A DNA stretch of 8,484 nt, taken from assembly GCA_947373075.1 (NCBI GenBank), contig CANBWF010000052.1, positions 1 through 8,484 of the forward strand, in the 5' to 3' direction. The notes below the pieces were generated by a model that searched no databases, had not been told where the DNA came from, and worked only from the letters and a program-made list of their open reading frames with translations. The stretch is from Actinomycetota bacterium (GTDB lineage: Bacteria > Actinomycetota > Actinomycetes > S36-B12 > UBA5976). The translations under genes and the position numbers were made by a program. Positions 5,800 to 8,484 of this stretch are shown one piece after another (within the stretch, counting starts at the first letter, position 1; each line of letters starts with the position of its first letter).

Positions 5800-7524
5800 A
5801 TGCAGCGCACCACGCATTGGTGGCAAGAGGCTGTCGTCTATCAGGTATATCCTCGTTCATTTGCTGATTCAAATGGCGACGGTATCGGCGACATCAAAGG
5901 TATTCAAAGCCGCGTCCCACACTTAGCTGAATTAGGGGTCGATGCCCTTTGGCTAAGTCCGCATTACGTTTCGCCAATGCTTGATGCTGGCTACGACGTT
6001 GCCGACTACCGCGACGTGGATCCTATTTTCGGAAATCTCTCAGACTTCCAGGAACTCATCAACACATTGCATTCATCAGGCATCAAGTTGTTAGTCGACA
6101 TCGTGCCCAACCATACGTCTTGGGAACATGCTTGGTTTAAAGAAGCCCTCGCTCATCCCCCAGTTAACGACCCAACAGTTGCACCGCTAACTCGCTATAG
6201 CGAAGGCCCTTGGGCGCGCTACCACCTACTTCGTGGTCGTAAGAATGGCACAATCGAGCCAAACGAATGGCCAAGTGTTTTCGGTGGCTTAACCTGGCAC
6301 GAAGTTCCTGATGCAGCCGGCCAGCCAAGTGGTTGGTGGTACCTACACATCTTCGACAAGAGCCAGCCTGATTTGGATTGGACCAACCCAGAAGTTCGCA
6401 GTGAGTTTCTTGGCCACCTTAAGTTCTGGTTCGACATGGGCGTGGATGGTTTCCGCATCGATGTTGCTCACGGTCTTGCAAAAGCAGAGGGTTACCCAGA
6501 CTTCACTACGCCAAAGCCTGGTGACCCAACAAATCACGTCGCTTACTGGGATCAAGATCCTGTGCATGAGATTTGGCGCGAATGGCGCGAAGTTGCCGAG
6601 CAATACGATCCACCTCGAGTATTTGTTGCTGAAGCTTGGGTTGGCCCTGCGGAACGCAATGCGCTTTATCTACGTGACGATGAATTACATACCGGCTTCA
6701 ATTTCCCGTACCTAACAGCTGCGTGGAATGGTAAAGCCCTACGTCGAATCATTGACGATTCATTAGAAGGAAACCACTTAGTTGGTGCGCCAACAACTTG
6801 GGTTTTGGAAAATCATGATGTTTGGCGCGCTGCAACTCGTTACGCACCGCTTGCAACAGGCGAAGAAGCTGCATCACTTGATGGAAACTTAGACATCAGT
6901 AAATCTGCTGACTGGTCGGTGCCGCGTGATTTAGTTATCGGCGTTAAGCGCGCACGCGCTGGCATCATGACCATGCTCGGGTTGCCAGGAACTGCCTACA
7001 TTTATCAGGGACAAGAACTTGGCCTTGAAGAAGTGTTTGATATTCCAGATGCGATGCGTCAAGATCCTGCATTTGCTAACACTGGTGGCGAGAACCTTGG
7101 ACGCGATGGCTGTCGTGTGCCACTGCCGTGGGATAACACTTCAAATACCTTCGGCTTTAACTCTGGTTCCGAGTCTTGGCTACCACAGCCAAGTCGGTGG
7201 GCCGAGCAAACCGCAGCTGCCCAAAATGATGTTGCTAGCAGCACCTTGAACTTAGTGCGCAGCGCTTTGAAGCTTCGTCGGAGTTTGGCAGCGCTGGGTG
7301 GAATTACTAGTGACGCAGTTGATTTGGTTTGGGATGAAACACCAAGTGACATCGTCAGCTTTGTTCGACCAGCTCGCCTAGACGGTCAGGCTATTCGCAT
7401 TGTGATGAACATGGGCAAAACTGCCTATGAGCTTCCTGCTGGTGAACTTTTGCTCTCAAGCGATAGCGACGCTGTGGTTGCTGGTTCCCTTGCGCCACAT
7501 AGCGCGGCTTGGTTAAAGGCGTAA
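5800..7524 (+). CDS. GH13 family alpha-glucosidase (AglA-like)
   Basis: A complete 574-residue cytoplasmic enzyme of the oligo-1,6-glucosidase/maltase part of GH13. It would release glucose from the non-reducing end of short alpha-glucans such as maltose or isomaltose. The (beta/alpha)8 barrel motifs are in order: region I D100-I-V-P-N104-H105; a QPDLN-like motif (S-Q-P-D-L-D-W) between regions I and II; region II G217-F-R219-I-D221-V-A-H with D221 as nucleophile; region III F-V-A-E278-A-W with E278 as acid/base; region IV L-E-N338-H339-D340 with D340 as transition-state stabiliser. A B domain lies between about 105 and 175 and a C-terminal beta domain follows about residue 485. The residue after the nucleophile is Val, seen in alpha-1,6-active members, whereas yeast-type maltases have Thr; actinobacterial enzymes may not follow that rule. 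There is no signal peptide. The position after glbO matches M. tuberculosis aglA (Rv2471). It converges with the thioesterase gene with 10 bases between stops. Confidence 0.94.
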   Translation: MQRTTHWWQEAVVYQVYPRSFADSNGDGIGDIKGIQSRVPHLAELGVDALWLSPHYVSPMLDAGYDVADYRDVDPIFGNLSDFQELINTLHSSGIKLLVDIVPNHTSWEHAWFKEALAHPPVNDPTVAPLTRYSEGPWARYHLLRGRKNGTIEPNEWPSVFGGLTWHEVPDAAGQPSGWWYLHIFDKSQPDLDWTNPEVRSEFLGHLKFWFDMGVDGFRIDVAHGLAKAEGYPDFTTPKPGDPTNHVAYWDQDPVHEIWREWREVAEQYDPPRVFVAEAWVGPAERNALYLRDDELHTGFNFPYLTAAWNGKALRRIIDDSLEGNHLVGAPTTWVLENHDVWRAATRYAPLATGEEAASLDGNLDISKSADWSVPRDLVIGVKRARAGIMTMLGLPGTAYIYQGQELGLEEVFDIPDAMRQDPAFANTGGENLGRDGCRVPLPWDNTSNTFGFNSGSESWLPQPSRWAEQTAAAQNDVASSTLNLVRSALKLRRSLAALGGITSDAVDLVWDETPSDIVSFVRPARLDGQAIRIVMNMGKTAYELPAGELLLSSDSDAVVAGSLAPHSAAWLKA

Positions 7525-7534
7525 ATTCCTTTAA

Positions 7535-7936
7535 TTAAGAACGTTCGGTGCTTTCCAGAATCTGACGCAATACTGCTGGGATTCGTCCTGGCACACCGTG
7601 TTCAACACTGACGCAAACCATAACTGTTTTGGCTTGCATGTAAACCGCTTGTTCATCGCGAAGTTCATAATTGATTACGTAAGACGATGTGCCAACATCG
7701 CTAACCCAAAGTTCCATCTCAACTGGTTCTGCCCGATATTCCAACGGCGCTTTGTAGTCAATCTCAAGGCGAGCAACAAGCTGGCCATATCCTTCAACAG
7801 TTGGATCTAGGTTGTGTTCGGCCAAGAACTGCACGCGAGCGGTTTCCAAATAGTTTGCATAGGCCACATTGTTCACATGATGATAAATATCCATGTCGGA
7901 CCAACGCAAATGTATTGGCACAATCACACTGGGCAT
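7535..7936 (-). CDS. Hotdog-fold acyl-CoA thioesterase (4HBT/YbgC/FadM-like)
   Basis: A complete 133-residue single hotdog-domain protein, likely a cytoplasmic oligomer that hydrolyses acyl-CoA thioesters; the chain specificity cannot be told. The N-terminal active-site region R11-W-S-D14-M-D16-I-Y-H-H-V-N-N-V-A-Y-A-N-Y-L is typical. By position D16 corresponds to the catalytic Asp17 of Pseudomonas 4-hydroxybenzoyl-CoA thioesterase. The long hotdog helix follows (Y-L-E-T-A-R-V-Q-F-L), then I-D-Y-K-A-P-L-E-Y and the later strands. The position corresponds to M. tuberculosis Rv2475c. It starts two bases after the stop of ettA and its Shine-Dalgarno lies in the last ettA codons, so the two are almost surely one transcription unit with translational coupling. 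The Rv2476c (gdh) counterpart that separates them in M. tuberculosis is absent. Confidence 0.93.
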   Translation of the reverse strand: MPSVIVPIHLRWSDMDIYHHVNNVAYANYLETARVQFLAEHNLDPTVEGYGQLVARLEIDYKAPLEYRAEPVEMELWVSDVGTSSYVINYELRDEQAVYMQAKTVMVCVSVEHGVPGRIPAVLRQILESTERS

Positions 7937-7938
7937 TA

Positions 7939-8484
7939 TTAGCCTCGAGTTAGTTTGCGATATGTTGCGCGATGCGGCCTTGCAGCTTCGGCACCTAGGC
8001 GATCAATCTTGTTCTTTTCGTAGGATTCGAAGTTACCTTCAAACCAGAACCATTGTGAGTCGCCTTCGTAAGCCAAAATGTGAGTTGCAATGCGATCAAG
8101 GAACCAGCGATCGTGGGAGGTGATTACTGCGCAACCTGGGAATTCAAGCAAGGCATTTTCTAAGCTGCCAAGGGTTTCAACATCAAGGTCGTTGGTTGGC
8201 TCATCGAGTAGCAACACATTGCCACCCTGCTTCAATGTAAGAGCTAGGTTCAAGCGGTTTCGCTCACCACCGGAAAGTACGCCCGATGGCTTCTGCTGGT
8301 CTGGGCCCTTGAAACCAAAAGCACCAACGTATGCCCGCGATGGCATTTCAACATTGCCAACTTTGATCCAGTCGAGACCATCGGAAACTACTTCCCAAAC
8401 ATTCTTCTTAGGGTCTAGGCCCGCGCGACTCTGATCAACGTATGACAGTTTCACGGTTTCACCTACGCGTAGGCCACCCGATGT
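7939..8484 (-). CDS. ettA: Energy-dependent translational throttle protein EttA (ABC-F ATPase), C-terminal part
   Basis: The last 181 residues of an ABC-F protein whose 5' part lies beyond the right edge. The reading frame is open to base 8484, so the in-frame GTG at 8454 is an internal Val, not a start. The part seen is most of the second ATPase domain: G-E-T-V-K-L-S-Y-V-D-Q, the EttA-specific N-V-E-M-P-S-R-A-Y-V-G-x-F-x-F-K-G segment, the ABC signature L-S-G-G-E-R-N-R, Walker B N-V-L-L-L-D-E-P with the D-loop T-N-D-L-D, the switch S-H-D-R-W-F-L-D-R-I-A-T-H and E-G-N-F-x-x-Y-E near the end. Walker A is outside the window. EttA binds the ribosomal E site and gates the first steps of elongation according to ATP/ADP level. 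Motif agreement with E. coli EttA over this stretch is very close; M. tuberculosis Rv2477c is the counterpart by position. It is followed at once by the thioesterase gene. Confidence 0.96.
   Translation of the reverse strand, partial: TSGGLRVGETVKLSYVDQSRAGLDPKKNVWEVVSDGLDWIKVGNVEMPSRAYVGAFGFKGPDQQKPSGVLSGGERNRLNLALTLKQGGNVLLLDEPTNDLDVETLGSLENALLEFPGCAVITSHDRWFLDRIATHILAYEGDSQWFWFEGNFESYEKNKIDRLGAEAARPHRATYRKLTRG
7943..7946 (-). promoter_or_regulatory. Ribosome binding site of the thioesterase within the ettA 3' end
   Basis: Minus-strand GAGG, six bases before the ATG, located inside the last codons of ettA. The ettA TAA, two bases and the thioesterase ATG follow directly (TAATAATG), an arrangement that favours reinitiation by the same ribosomes. 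Confidence 0.7.

Noticed and set aside
5628..5867. 79-codon open frame across the glbO-glucosidase gap
   Set aside because: It overlaps both real genes in another frame, has no ribosome binding site and gives a low-complexity unrecognisable protein.
7059..7352. Antisense open frame of 97 codons inside the alpha-glucosidase gene
   Set aside because: It lies wholly opposite an intact, motif-complete GH13 gene and shows no recognisable domain or initiation signal; it is a coding shadow.
8452..8454. GTG as a possible start of the right-edge ATPase gene
   Set aside because: The frame stays open to the window edge and the residues before it (G-E-T at 8455-8463) continue the EttA match, so the GTG is an internal Val.
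1..8484. A new multigene system (defence, mobile or secondary metabolism)
   Set aside because: Every sizeable stretch is explained by housekeeping-type genes in a conserved order; no transposase, integrase, repeat array, toxin-antitoxin pair or unusual gene cluster is seen.

Overview
The window looks like chromosomal DNA from an actinobacterium of moderate GC content (roughly half, judged by eye). Three things point there. A mycothiol-type Rv2466c/DsbA-like gene lies back to back with a PepN of the Streptomyces/Mycobacterium type. The globin aligns without gaps to mycobacterial GlbO (compared from memory). The gene order follows the Mycobacterium tuberculosis Rv2466c-Rv2477c neighbourhood. 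The GC is low for the phylum, so a free-living aquatic lineage with a small genome (for example the Nanopelagicales/acI type) is plausible, but that is inference.

Layout: at the left edge is the 5' part of an Rv2466c-like gene on the minus strand, divergent from pepN (M1 zinc aminopeptidase, plus strand). pepN converges on a small minus-strand gene for a secreted or membrane-anchored protein of unknown function. A divergent gap then leads to four plus-strand genes: a short MscS-like channel, a YbjT-type NAD(P)-binding protein with a C-terminal DUF2867, the group II truncated haemoglobin glbO, and a GH13 alpha-glucosidase. The glucosidase converges, with only 10 bases between stop codons, on a minus-strand pair at the right edge: the 3' part of the ABC-F factor ettA followed by a hotdog acyl-CoA thioesterase.

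The genes do not form one pathway. The region is a conserved actinobacterial housekeeping and stress neighbourhood: peptide turnover (PepN), thiol and redox functions (Rv2466c-like, GlbO, perhaps the YbjT-like protein), osmotic relief (MscS-like), alpha-glucan or maltose use (GH13), acyl-CoA hydrolysis and translation control (EttA). I see no mobile element, CRISPR array, RNA gene, defence locus or other clearly new multigene system.

The signals not explained by the genes are mainly regulatory. Two, perhaps four, genes without a usable Shine-Dalgarno have a -10-like hexamer ending exactly six bases before the start codon, as expected for leaderless transcripts. A strong 12-bp inverted repeat sits inside the 3' coding end of the small membrane protein gene, close to the pepN 3' end. 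The MscS-like protein stops just where the beta domain ends.
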